DNA of 64,000 nucleotides from Rhynchopus sp. YZ270_cl-10 (lineage: Eukaryota > Euglenozoa > Diplonemea > Diplonemida > Diplonemidae): NCBI GenBank assembly GCA_964035575.1, contig OZ037909.1, positions 806,001-870,000 on the forward strand. The letters are read 5' to 3'. A model generated the notes under the pieces. That model searched no databases. It was not told the origin of the DNA and saw only the letters and a program-made list of their open reading frames with translations. The translations under genes were made by a program, and so were the position numbers. Of the stretch, positions 52,138-61,321 are shown piece after piece (positions within the stretch are counted from its first letter, which is position 1; every line of letters begins with the position of its first letter).

Positions 52138-55100
52138 ATGTTGCCCAGCAGTTCCTCGTTGTCATGTGCGTCAACTGGAGTCAGGTATGCCGTTCTGTTT
52201 TGTTCATTGAGGTGGCTAACCATGAGGGGTTTGTGGTATCGTCTTTGCCGTTGTTTGTTTTTGTTTGTTTGCCGTTGAATGCAAACAAACGTGATGTGAT
52301 TGTTTATTGCACTTTTTTTAAAGTCAATGTTCACCATTTTAGAGGGTTTGTGAGGGATTTGTTTGAATTCCTGAATATATATCGCATGAACATTCTATTT
52401 TGCAAGATGAGCCTCGCTTTCAACACGCGTCCTCTAAGATACGTTTTGTATCAAACGTTGCCTTCTTTTTTTTTTTTTTTTGTTGTGACCCCATGAAATG
52501 AAGGATGAAATAGAGAAGATTTTGAAGATGGTTCTGGGGACGAAACCACGCTGCAGAGCCACCTCCTCACCAAACAGGTCGAGGGTGTGTGCGTTTCACA
52601 ACCTCTCCCATGGGTTTTATCGTGTGATGTGTTACGTTTCTATTTTTATCTTCTCCTGAGGGGCTTTGTGTTTGCATCTGTGCAAGCTCCCTGAGGTGAG
52701 GTATTTGCATTAAGCTAGCATTTGGAAATGACACTTAAAAAATTCTCTTTTGTATTCAGATTGCCAGAATACTTCCGACGAATGGTGCGAATCAGTCAAA
52801 TGGACTTTGACCTGGCGTTGGCGCAAATGATGCATCTCTGTATATCCCCCGAGAAGGCCTTCGTCGACGCGAAGCACAGAAAACTAACAAAAAATCACTG
52901 GTCCAGAGACGACCCTGCGTTTGTTGTTCTTTTAGTATTGTATGTGACCACACACACCCCACCCCCTTCCCCTGGTGAAGTGACAATCGGCATTTTACCA
53001 AATCCGCACTGATAAATAGCACTCTCCAATTGTTGCTAACTGTGCATTGTGGTGGGGAGATGCTGAGGTGGAATGATGAACTCCAAGCATGTCTCTAAAT
53101 CCGACCCTTTTTTTGGCCAAATTCCAAAATCTCGCGTTTTATGCCAACTCTTCTGGAGCGTTTTCTCGTCTTTGTTGTGCGACTGAATGCACTTTCTACT
53201 GATATGATGAATGGAGAAGGCGGCTACAAGAAGCCCAACAAGAAAACAATGCATCCCCTTGCGCACTGTCCCGATGTCTCAGCATGTCCAGTGCATGCTT
53301 CAATACACTCTGTTCGGGGACCACAGCATCCTCCAATCACACAACGCGATATGTTCGCGCTGAAGGCTGAAACCATGGAACTCAGCCAGTTCCGACAGCA
53401 CGTCAGCACTTTGTGTCCTTCCCTTGTGTCCAGCCGAGGAAGCTGGCAAACTGCTTGTAAGCATTCTATCGTTTCTGGATTTTTTTGGTCCACAATGGCA
53501 CAGAGAGCCCTTCTTCAAAATACAATACCCTTGGGTGCACTGCTTTTTTTTCTTTACTATTGATCCGAATTTCTATCAAAACAACAACAAAACAAACAGT
53601 CAAATAATATGCGTTTGCACCGGGTACTACATAGCGCTGTTCCTTCCTGTGTCCTTTTCGTTTATGGGGTTAATTGATTTGGTGCTGTACGAGGTGGGGG
53701 TGAACTTTCTGCTGGTGGGTGGGCTGCTCTCCACAGCGCTATGGCATATAGCGAACAAATACATGCACGGCCGTGGGCAGCTGCACGAGGTGAGACAACC
53801 GGTTGAGTGGCAATACTCCTTTGACATACACTGCAATGCAGTGTTCATGTTCTTGATAGTCAGGTATGCAGGAAATACAGGGAATTCTATATTGGGGGCA
53901 ATGACGTTCCCAACGCTACAAAGCTGATATTGTACTATACCAATTGTGATGAAGGTGGTGGAATGGGACTGCTTAAAGCTGTGGTCAGATTTTCACTTTT
54001 TTTTTGAATATACGAGACATAGGTTTCGAACGCGCGTTCGCATTTTTTAGGCGTTTTCGAGTGCGCGTTTGAAAAACGAAAAAAAAAAACGCGCGTTCGG
54101 AAAAAACGAGAAAAAAACGCGCGTTTGAAACAAACGAAAAAAAAACGCGCGTTTGAAAAACGAAAAAAAACGCGCGTTCGAAAAAAACGAGAAAAAAAAC
54201 GCGCGTTTGAAACAAACGAAAAAAAAAACGCGCGTTTGAAAAACGAAAAAAAACGCGCGTTCGAAAAAAACGAGAAAAAAAACGCGCGTTTGAAAAACGA
54301 AAAAAAAAAACGCGCGTTCGAAAAAGTGGAAGCCTCATGTTTACGTGGGGAGGTTTTTCGAACGCGCGTCGAAAAAGTGGTTTTTTCGAACGCGCGTCCA
54401 GTTTTTCAAACGCGCGTTCGAAAAAACCACTTTTTCGAACGCGCGTTTGAAAAAAAAAAAAAAAAACGCCCTTTTTTTTTAACGCGCGTCCGGCTTTTCG
54501 AACGCGCGTTTTTTATTTTTTTTGCGCGTTTTTTTTTTTTTTTTTCGTGTGCGCGTTTTCCGATTTTGGATTTGCGCGTTTTCGATTTTCGAACGCGCGT
54601 TCGAAACCTATGACGAGAATCGTCATATAAAAATAAAACTCTGTTTTTAGATAGTGCTTGCCGAATTACTCCCCAGATTCATTCACTCAGGGACACTAAT
54701 TCGAGCGATCAACGAAAAAACTTTCTCTCTTTTTTTCCCTTTTTTTCGTTTCTTTTGACTGAATATCTGTCTAAAAAGGAAGAGTTTTATTTTGGTGTGG
54801 TCGGAACCAGACGGGAGTATGGAGGAATTTGGGTTTTGATCACACCAGCTTTTCTTTTCTTTTGGATATGTGTTTGAGGCATATTCGTGTTAGATTTGTT
54901 GAGGTTGCAAGGGTGTTGGAGAGGTCACATTTTGTTCGCTTTTTCTTTTTGAAAAAACCCTTTCGCTTTTACAGTGGGGTCCTGCAGCTGCTCTTGCTTC
55001 CCATCCTTCTGCACAACACATTCTGGTCAAGGTATGCCCCTTTCCGCTCTTTTTTGGTTCATTTTGGTAATCTGCTTATGGGCAGTCTTCACTGCATTGC

Positions 55101-58100
55101 TGTGAAAAGTATTATTTGTATTTATTAGTAACATTGGAATTAAATAAAGCTAGATCATTTATACCGTGGCTCTTCTTAATCCACCTTCCTCCTCTTGTCT
55201 TCCTCGTCGTTCTGACTCCTCTTCTTGTTTTCACGGTGCTGTGTTGAGAAGCATTTTACAATATTAACTGCTCAATAATTGCATTCTGAAGGCATATCTT
55301 GTGCGCATCATCCAGTTGGGAAATGGCCAGAAGTGCCGTAACAGGTTAAAGCGACAAAATTTTACTAGGGAGTAGGGAGTAGGGGGTGGGGGTGGAGGAG
55401 TGAAAGTTGGCAAAATGCGAACGCCTCCCTGGGCTGGAAAAGATTCCCACAAAGAATATAAGTTGGCAGTGCAAAACACGACGATGCAAGCACTCAACTC
55501 ACAAACAAAAAAAAACAAGAAGAAGAAGAAGAAACACGTTGTCGTGGGGCAAAAATGTGCAAAGAAAAATTGTTGACTGCTATGGGTAGCGAGCCAATTT
55601 ATTTCTTCAGGGCGGGTTGTTCAGGAACTCAATCTCAAAGAGGATCAGTGAGAGTTCCAACCCATATCATATAATATCCCTCTTTGTCACGAAGACAACC
55701 AAGATCATACAGCTTTTTTCTTTGCTTCCACCTGCTGGAACAGCGCATTTCTCAACATCGCAGTTGGGGTCGGTGTTTCATCTTCTTCATTCAGCATTAT
55801 AGTTTTCAATTACGCCCGGCTCTTCAACAACCGGAACGACCACTTCCGGAGAAGCTGGGCGGAGCACGTTTGCGGGTGTCAGGAGTCTTGTGGTCATGTC
55901 CTCCGTCCACAGAGTTGGTTTCTTTGGGAACATGTCAAAAAATGTGTATTCCACCTTTACGTGCTACACGCCATGATGTGACCCTATCTATTTCGGTCTC
56001 TGCGAGGGTGTTTGTACTTGCCACACCACCTCTGTTTTCTTTCACCTTCTTTGTCCTCGTCTCCGTACGTCGTGTCACCGATGGACAGGAGTACTACCTT
56101 CTTGACCTGTCTTTGGGGTTTTTGCCCTTCCCCTCTTTGTCGTCCATAATTTTTGTATTGAGTACCAAAATCCACCTTCGCAAAAGTGCCAAAATTAATG
56201 GACATAAACTATTTCCGATACTGTTCATATGTTAACAATATTATGACACCAACGCCAACACAGAGCCTTGGGGAATCTTGTCACCGCGCTTGCGTTTTCG
56301 GTGTATTTTTACGTGACGTTCAGGGGTTACATCGGTATGGCTTTTCCAGCAGTTCCCTCCAATGTGTTTTCCCGCTGAGAATGCCCGCAATGTCTGGTAA
56401 GGAATTTTGCACTTTCAACTATATTTTTGTTGACCAAGCACGAGAGGCTTAGGTTCATCTATAACCTTTTCTTTTGCGAGCTCTTGTTTGACCACCCCTC
56501 ACTTTCACAATTTTTTTTATATGAGGTTCAGTGCAATGCAGGTCTACGTTCATTTTACAGCCTTTTCTTCGAGGCATCTTTGTGACAGTGAGACGCCTGC
56601 ATCTGCCAAATTTTTCTCTTTTTATTGTCATTTGAACTAGAGTTTTCCCCTTTTTATGTAGCATTGTCTGTACTCTGTCTATCTCAGGCGGGTCTCAGGC
56701 CATGGTCTAGGTTTCAAAGAAATGAGCAAAAAAAAAAAAAAAACCCTCTCATATCCAGGCTTTGCGCTAACTTCTGTCCTTTGTCCCGGGATTTTTGGAT
56801 ATTTTTGTGGTGCGTTTTTTTTTTGCAAACCGGGGTTTCCTTAAGAAAACCAGAGAATCTCATATTTCATAGTAAGGGTACTTTAGAGTGTTTTCACACA
56901 CACATGTGACCCCACCGTGGAGAGCAATCGACTCGCGCGATCAAAAGAAAGCAGAGAAGAGGGAAAAGAAAAAAGAAAAAAGTTGGGTACCGTGCGCCTG
57001 CGGCGCTACCTGTTCCTACCCTCCTTTATGTTTAAACACGATGTACTTATGTACGTGTTCATTTTATTTTGAGTGCGACTCCACATCCCCCCTGAGGATG
57101 ATCTCCTTCCTCGCGGATAAAGATTGATTAGGACGCCATGGGGCACACCTCCGAGGCCATAACCGTCCTGGGTTTTCTCACTCTTCTCTGTGGTCACTGA
57201 AACCCCACCGCCATCACTACGTTACCGATAGCTTCTTCAGTACGTTGGGTTTTCAGACCTGAAAATAACCCTTGTTTACGAATATGGGCTCATGTTTTGT
57301 CAAATTTTAAGTCGCTGCATTTTTGTCCATTTTTCCGTACATCCCAATCCGGGATTGGTTCGGAAATGCAACAAAACGACCTCTTGGCGGGAAAAAGCCA
57401 CAGGAAATTTACGCACTTTTTGCAAACAGGGGTTTCCTTACTAAAACCAGAGGAATCTCATCGTTCAGAGTAAGAGTACTTTAGAGTGTTTGCGCACACA
57501 TGTGACCCCACCGTGGAGAGCAATCGGCTCGTGCAATCAAAAGAAAGCAGAGAAAAGGGAAAAATAAAAAGACAAAAGTTGGGTACCGTGCGCCTGCGGC
57601 GCTACCTGTTCCCAGTCAAAACACCACAATTTCATCTGAATTTGGGTTTTCAGACCTGAAAATGCCCCTCGTTAAGAGTATGGGTTCATATTTTGTGAAA
57701 ATTTAAGTCACTAAAATTTTGTCCATTTTTCCGAATATGCCCCACCACAGCCCGGGATTGGCTCGGAAATGCCACAAAACACTGTTTTTTCACCCCCTGA
57801 CGCACAACTATTTGAGGTGCGTTTTTTTGGTCCCGAAACACGATTTTTCAGATTTTTTTCCAAAAGTTAGCGCGAAGCCTGCTCATATCCCCCCCACAGA
57901 GCTCCCATTCTTGGAAGGCCAAGAATACTTTTTGGCGCCGATTTTCTTCATCGCCCTGCTATTTATCCTGTCGCTGGTGACGGTATGTGTTTTGACCCGT
58001 AGAAAAAAAAGAAATGACTGTGTGTCTGCTTACAGTTTCCCAGCCACTCCCTGCAACACTCTCCGGTGTTCGATAACACCCCGCGGAGTGTCAGTGCCTG

Positions 58101-58161
58101 CGTCCCAGAGGCGTTTGTATTATCAACTTTACTTCGTTTTGCACTCTTAGAGAGATCCTGA
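52138..58161 (+). CDS. UNC50: UNC-50 / GMH1 family Golgi membrane protein
   Basis: Exons are 52138-52184, 52760-52939, 53600-53863, 54975-55031, 56264-56334, 57900-57982 and 58036-58161, about 275 aa (the family is about 260). UNC50 is a multi-pass Golgi/ER protein linked to ARF-GEF recruitment and membrane-protein trafficking. Joined exons read MLPSSSS at the start, then LPEYFRRMVRISQMDFDLAL, KNHWSRDDPAFVVLLV, ALWHIANKYMHG, PVEWQYSFDIHCNAVF, YFYVTFRGYIELPFLEG and FIALLFILSLVT. These track family landmarks in order without gaps around the last three junctions. The start follows TAG at 52123-52125 by 12 nt. The last exon is doubtful: its intron would be only 53 nt and its stop lies in a dispersed repeat, so the true C-terminus may differ. 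Confidence 0.93.
52532..52645 (+). repeat. ~115-bp dispersed repeat, copy 1 (UNC50 intron 1)
   Basis: TTCTGGGGACGAAACCACG, AGAGCCACCTCCTCACCAAA, GAGGGTGTGTGCGTTTCACA, CCCATGGGTTTTATCGTG. The same order occurs at 58305-58431. A weaker match extends about 30 bp upstream (GAAATAGA). Confidence 0.8.
54002..54793. mobile_element. AAAATAAAACTCT-end repeat, copy 2, carrying a 595-bp insertion
   Basis: The left flank GAATATACGAGA is followed by the insertion 54018-54612 and then ACGAGAATCGTCATATAAA and the 165-bp core with AAAAATAAAACTCT and AGAGTTTTATTTT ends. Copy 1 at 31240-31433 is uninterrupted. It lies in UNC50 intron 3. Confidence 0.85.
54018..54612. mobile_element. 595-bp CpG-rich inverted-repeat element with 6-bp target duplication
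   Basis: Perfect 23-bp inverted ends start CATAGGTTTCGAACGCGCG. ACGAGA lies directly outside each end, and the paralogous site at 31240 shows the unoccupied sequence. The interior is a tandem series of 24-29 bp units, ACGCGCGTTTGAAAAACG, ACGCGCGTTCGAAAAAAACG and ACGCGCGTTTGAAACAAACG, in a three-unit cycle of about 80 bp, turning over to the complementary orientation in the right third. An apparent 162-aa frame here is repeat translation (KKRAFEK-type). No transposase. Confidence 0.88.
54793..54847. mobile_element. 55-bp TGGTGTG-end miniature element
   Basis: Ends TGGTGTGGTC and TGATCACACCA flank GGAACC...GGAGTATGGAGGAATTTG. A partial relative with the right half (GTCGGAACCA, AGTATGGAGAATTTGGGTTC, TGACCACACCA) lies at 61420-61465. 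It abuts the right end of the previous repeat. Confidence 0.6.
56820..57016 (+). repeat. ~200-bp dispersed repeat, copy 1 (UNC50 intron 5)
   Basis: Starts TTTTGCAAACCGGGGTTTCC, includes ACATGTGACCCCACCGTGGA, an AAAGAAA-rich tract and ends TTGGGTACCGTGCGCCTGCG GCGCTACCTGTTCC. Matches 57418-57612 and 60606-60809. Similarity may extend upstream to a TCCCGGGATTTTTGG motif at about 56787, shared with about 60575. Confidence 0.85.
57246..57377 (+). repeat. ~130-bp dispersed repeat, copy 1
   Basis: GGGTTTTCAGACCTGAAAAT, then TTTTGTCCATTTTTCCG and CCGGGATTGG. It matches 57644-57781 and 61193-61321. Confidence 0.8.
57418..57612 (+). repeat. ~200-bp dispersed repeat, copy 2 (UNC50 intron 5)
   Basis: It is nearly the same as 56820-57016, with the same order of motifs: TTTGCAAACAGGGGTTTCC, ACATGTGACCCCACCGTGGA, ACCGTGCGCCTGCGGCGCTA. 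Confidence 0.85.
57644..57781 (+). repeat. ~130-bp dispersed repeat, copy 2
   Basis: GGGTTTTCAGACCTGAAAAT, TTAAGTCACTAAAATTTTGT, CCCGGGATTGGCTCGGAAAT. It belongs to the family at 57246 and 61193. Together with the 200-bp family it forms an alternating pair that is tandemly duplicated within the intron. Confidence 0.8.
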
Positions 58162-58206
58162 AAGAAAAATTGTTGCTATCCCATGATGGTAGTCTAAAAC
58201 CAAACA
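58150..58206 (+). repeat. Dispersed ~55-bp repeat, copy 3 (overlaps the UNC50 3' end)
   Basis: AGATCCTGAAAGAAAAATTG, CTATCCCATGATGGTAGTCT, AAAACCAAAC. It matches the TBC-intron copies at 25672 and 26057. The proposed UNC50 stop codon lies inside it. Confidence 0.65.
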
Positions 58207-58304
58207 GTTTTTTTTTTAAATTGAACCAGTTTTCTATTTGCCATCCCCTTTTTTTCACCTATGAGGAGGAAATAGAAGCAAAGCATTTTGAACACACTTT
58301 GCGG

Positions 58305-58431
58305 TTCTGGGGACGAAACCGCGTTGAAAAAAGAGCCACCTCCTCAACCAAATGGGTTGAGGGTGTGTGCGTTTCACAACCTCTCCCCATGGGTTTTATC
58401 GTGTTAAGTTAGTGTAGTGTTAAGTTTCTAT
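58305..58431 (+). repeat. ~115-bp dispersed repeat, copy 2
   Basis: TTCTGGGGACGAAACCGCG, GAGCCACCTCCTCAACCAAA, GGGTGTGTGCGTTTCACAAC, CATGGGTTTTATCGTGTTAA. Partner of 52532-52645. It lies immediately before the G-run element. Confidence 0.8.
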
Positions 58432-58444
58432 GAGGATTAGTATA

Positions 58445-59378
58445 ATCAGTCCTATTCGTGGTCATTTACCCCCCCCCCCCTTTGGGTCGGTGAACCGGAA
58501 ATTTTGGAAATAAGGGGGTAAAATAAGGGGGGGGGGGTAAATGAGGGGGTAAGGGGGGGGGGTAAATTACCATGTTATGGGTTAGGTCATGTTTTTGGGT
58601 GGGAAGGGGGGACTTTTTCATACACGGTGGGGTAAAATTTTGCACAACACAGTGTGACGACACATGCTCTCATGACAAATGTGTCATCTGAAAAAAATTC
58701 CTCACTTCCTTGCGACATCGCAAGCAGTCATGCATCATGGATCCACATCATCCACATCATCTTTCTGCCCGTGCCTGAACCATGACTGGTCAGGGATCAC
58801 GGTGTTGCCTCAGATTCCGTGAGGTGTCCCAAACGTATCGCCCACGCAGCACAAACGTACCCACCTGCACCCATCTACCTGCACACGTGATGTAAAACAG
58901 GGTGAAAGATTATTTGCACTTTACCCCTTTCCTCATTTCGAGCTTGTCTCCAGCTTCAAATCAGACGAGTCCTACAGTCTCCGGATGTACGACCCGCTGA
59001 ACACATCAGCCCCTCCCAGCAAACCATAAAACAAAACAGGTATGCGCTGCACTAAGTGAAACTATTACCCCATAATTACACGCCAGGTGGTGTTTTGCCA
59101 CTCGTTCCCTGAACCCCCTCGCTTCGCTCGTGGGTTTAGGTCACTCGTGACAAAACACCACCTGGCGTGTTGCGGCGATAATTACCCAAAAATTACCTGG
59201 TGGCTGGTACTTTACCCCCCCAGGGGGGTAAAGTACCAGCCACAACAGGGTATTATAAGGGGGGGGGGTAAATTACCATGTTATTTTGGCCTGAACCGTT
59301 TTTTTCTGAAAAAGGGGGTAAAATAAGGGGGGGGGGTAAATTTAGGGGGGGGGGTAAATGACCACGAATAGGACTGAT
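58445..59378. mobile_element. 934-bp inverted-repeat element with G/C-run ends and nested palindromes
   Basis: The ends are inverted repeats of about 27-30 bp starting ATCAGTCCTATTCGTGGTCA and leading into runs of 9-13 C (left) or G (right). ATA occurs on both flanks, a possible short duplication. Inside are repeated GGGGGTAAAT blocks near both ends. A 91-bp palindrome spans 59079-59169 (arms CACGCCAGGTGGTGTTTTG), and a 44-bp palindrome spans 59200-59243 (arms GTGGCTGGTACTTTACCCC). No transposase frame was recognised. It is gene-free DNA downstream of UNC50. Confidence 0.8.
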
Positions 59379-60605
59379 ATATTCGCCACTACTTTTCTCT
59401 ATTTTTCTCTCCCCCCAACCCTCAACAGACATTCAGCTGCACAACATGGATAGCAAATAGTTGGCTCAACTAGAACACAAAGCGATAGCCTAGGGGGTCA
59501 CACACAACACCCCACCTCTCTGACATACAGAGCACACCACATTGGTCCTAGCCCCACCAAACACTCCCTTTTTCCTCTCCCTTTCCCCCCCCCCGCAATC
59601 CTTTTTCAATTTCCCTAACAAATTGAAAGGAAAAACACAAAAAAAAACAATACAATACAAAAAAAATGGGCCACAAATCTACAGTGCTGGGTTTGCTTAG
59701 TGTCCTGCGTGTGCAGAGGTGGTTGCGTTGTCAATTTTGCTTTTTTCCCTCTCTTTTTCCCCCCACGTAGACTGAATGGGGTGTTGGGGTAGGCATAGGA
59801 GGTTGGAATAGGCTTTATCGAAGGGCCTTCTAAAATGGAGGGGGGAGGGGGGGAAAAAAAATGAGTACGGACCCGAATTCTCCCACCTGATGGGATTACT
59901 CGGCGATTGTCGACACAACAAAAAATACTGTAACCATCCTAGCCCTTTAAAAGGTGAAATTTTGAGTTCAGAATCTACCTCGTAGGTGAGTGAGTTGAAC
60001 AGCAAAAGCGGGGGAAAAAAAAGCCCCCCCCCCCTCAAAGAAAAAAAAGTCGTGATTATTGCTTGGTCGAATTGCGGAATGGAAAGTATGGGTGGTAACG
60101 ACATCACGGACGATGAACGGGATAGGAGGGGTGAGGAGGGGAGGTGTGCCTTGCGCAGCGGAGAGATGGGGCTGAGGGTGGGGTGGGGTAGTGAGCCCTC
60201 GTTTTGGAGACACCAGTCAGGTGGGGGAGTTTGGCTGGGGGCGGCACAATCTGTTACACATTAACGCAGGTGGTCTGTGCACACAGCACAGTACAGTACC
60301 ATCCTCTGCAAGGTGATTCCGCATACGCGATGTACAGCCTATCAAATTCCGTCCGCTCTTTCTTTCTTATCTCCTTTTTTCAAAAGGATAAAATGCTCTT
60401 GAAAAGATACATGCCATCTGCAACTATCCTGGCCCTTCAAAAAAGTTGATATTTTTTGAGTGACAGCACCCACCTAGTGGAACATTATTGATTTTATAAT
60501 AAAAATAACAAAAAAAGACAAAAAAAAAAAAAAATGGTCGGAACCCAGAGCTCGCGCTAAAGTCCATCCCTCATCCCGGGATTTTTGGGGGTTTTGGTAG
60601 GAACG
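59379..60605. other. Gene-free spacer
   Basis: No gene could be supported. A short open stretch starting ATGGGCCACAAATC near 59665 cannot be extended through convincing exons. GGCGATTGTCGACACAACAA at about 59901 also occurs in CCT6 intron 1 (about 41231). TGTAACCATCCTAGCCCTTT near 59928 resembles TGCAACTATCCTGGCCCTTC near 60418. Confidence 0.45.
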
Positions 60606-60809
60606 TTTTTTTTTTGCAGTACGGGGATTTCATTAAGAAACCAGAAGTTCTAATATTGTTGAGTAAGACCACCACATAGTGGACTTGCATGTACATGTGA
60701 CCCCGCCGTGGAACGCAATTGGCTCGGAAAGTCAAAAGAAAGAGGAGAAAAAAGAAAAGGGAAAAAAAAAAAAGTTGGTTACCGTGCGCCTGCGGCGCTG
60801 CCTGTTCCC
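60606..60809 (+). repeat. ~200-bp dispersed repeat, copy 3
   Basis: TTTTTTTTTTGCAGTACGGG, ACATGTGACCCCGCCGTGGA, an AGAAAAGGGAAAA tract, ACCGTGCGCCTGCGGCGCTG. It is the most diverged of the three copies (56820, 57418). Confidence 0.8.
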
Positions 60810-60858
60810 TTCCAGTTTCTACAGGCAAACACTTTACCCCCTTTACCTTACACTGACG

Positions 60859-61113
60859 GGTTTTGACCAAAACCAAGAACTTGTCCATTTCGGCAAATTG
60901 ACCCCACCACAGAACGGACGAATTCCGGAAATGCAAATGCCAGTGTTTTCGCGCATTTTCATGTTGCAAGACGTTCAGGATCAGGGAGAGAAAATCTGGC
61001 TGTGGGATTTACATTGGCCCTCTTTACCCACATGGATTTTGACCAAAACCAAAAAATTGGCCATTTCGGCAAAGTGACCCCACCACAGCGCGGACGGATT
61101 CCGGAAATTCCAA
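60859..61113 (+). repeat. ~175-bp spaced direct duplication
   Basis: TTTTGACCAAAACCAAGAAC, CCATTTCGGCAAATTGACCC, CACCACAG, CGGACGAATTCCGGAAAT at 60859 is repeated at 61034 (TTTTGACCAAAACCAAAAAA, CATTTCGGCAAAGTGACCCC), spaced 175 bp apart. Confidence 0.75.
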
Positions 61114-61192
61114 TCGCGGTATGTTTTGGGGCTGAAAACCCACTGATTTTCAGGAGAAAAATTGCTTCCAAATCTCGGAATTTTCCGAATTT

Positions 61193-61321
61193 TCCTGAAA
61201 ATGACCCTTGTTTACGAGTATGGGTTCATATTTTGCGAAAATTTAAGTCACTAAAATTTTGTCCATTTTTCCGTATATACCCCACCACAAGCCGGGATTG
61301 GCCCGGAAATGCCACAAAACG
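61193..61321 (+). repeat. ~130-bp dispersed repeat, copy 3
   Basis: CCTGAAAATGACCCTTGTTT, TTAAGTCACTAAAATTTTGT, GCCGGGATTGGCCCGGAAAT. It matches 57246 and 57644, which lie in UNC50 intron 5. Confidence 0.8.

Noticed and set aside
54125-54613. 162-aa Lys/Arg-rich frame
   Set aside because: Lies wholly within the tandem interior of the 595-bp inverted-repeat element.
59665-60320. Possible small multi-exon gene starting ATGGGCCACAAATC
   Set aside because: Downstream donors and acceptors are not GTATG-type, joined exons show no motif, and stops follow quickly.
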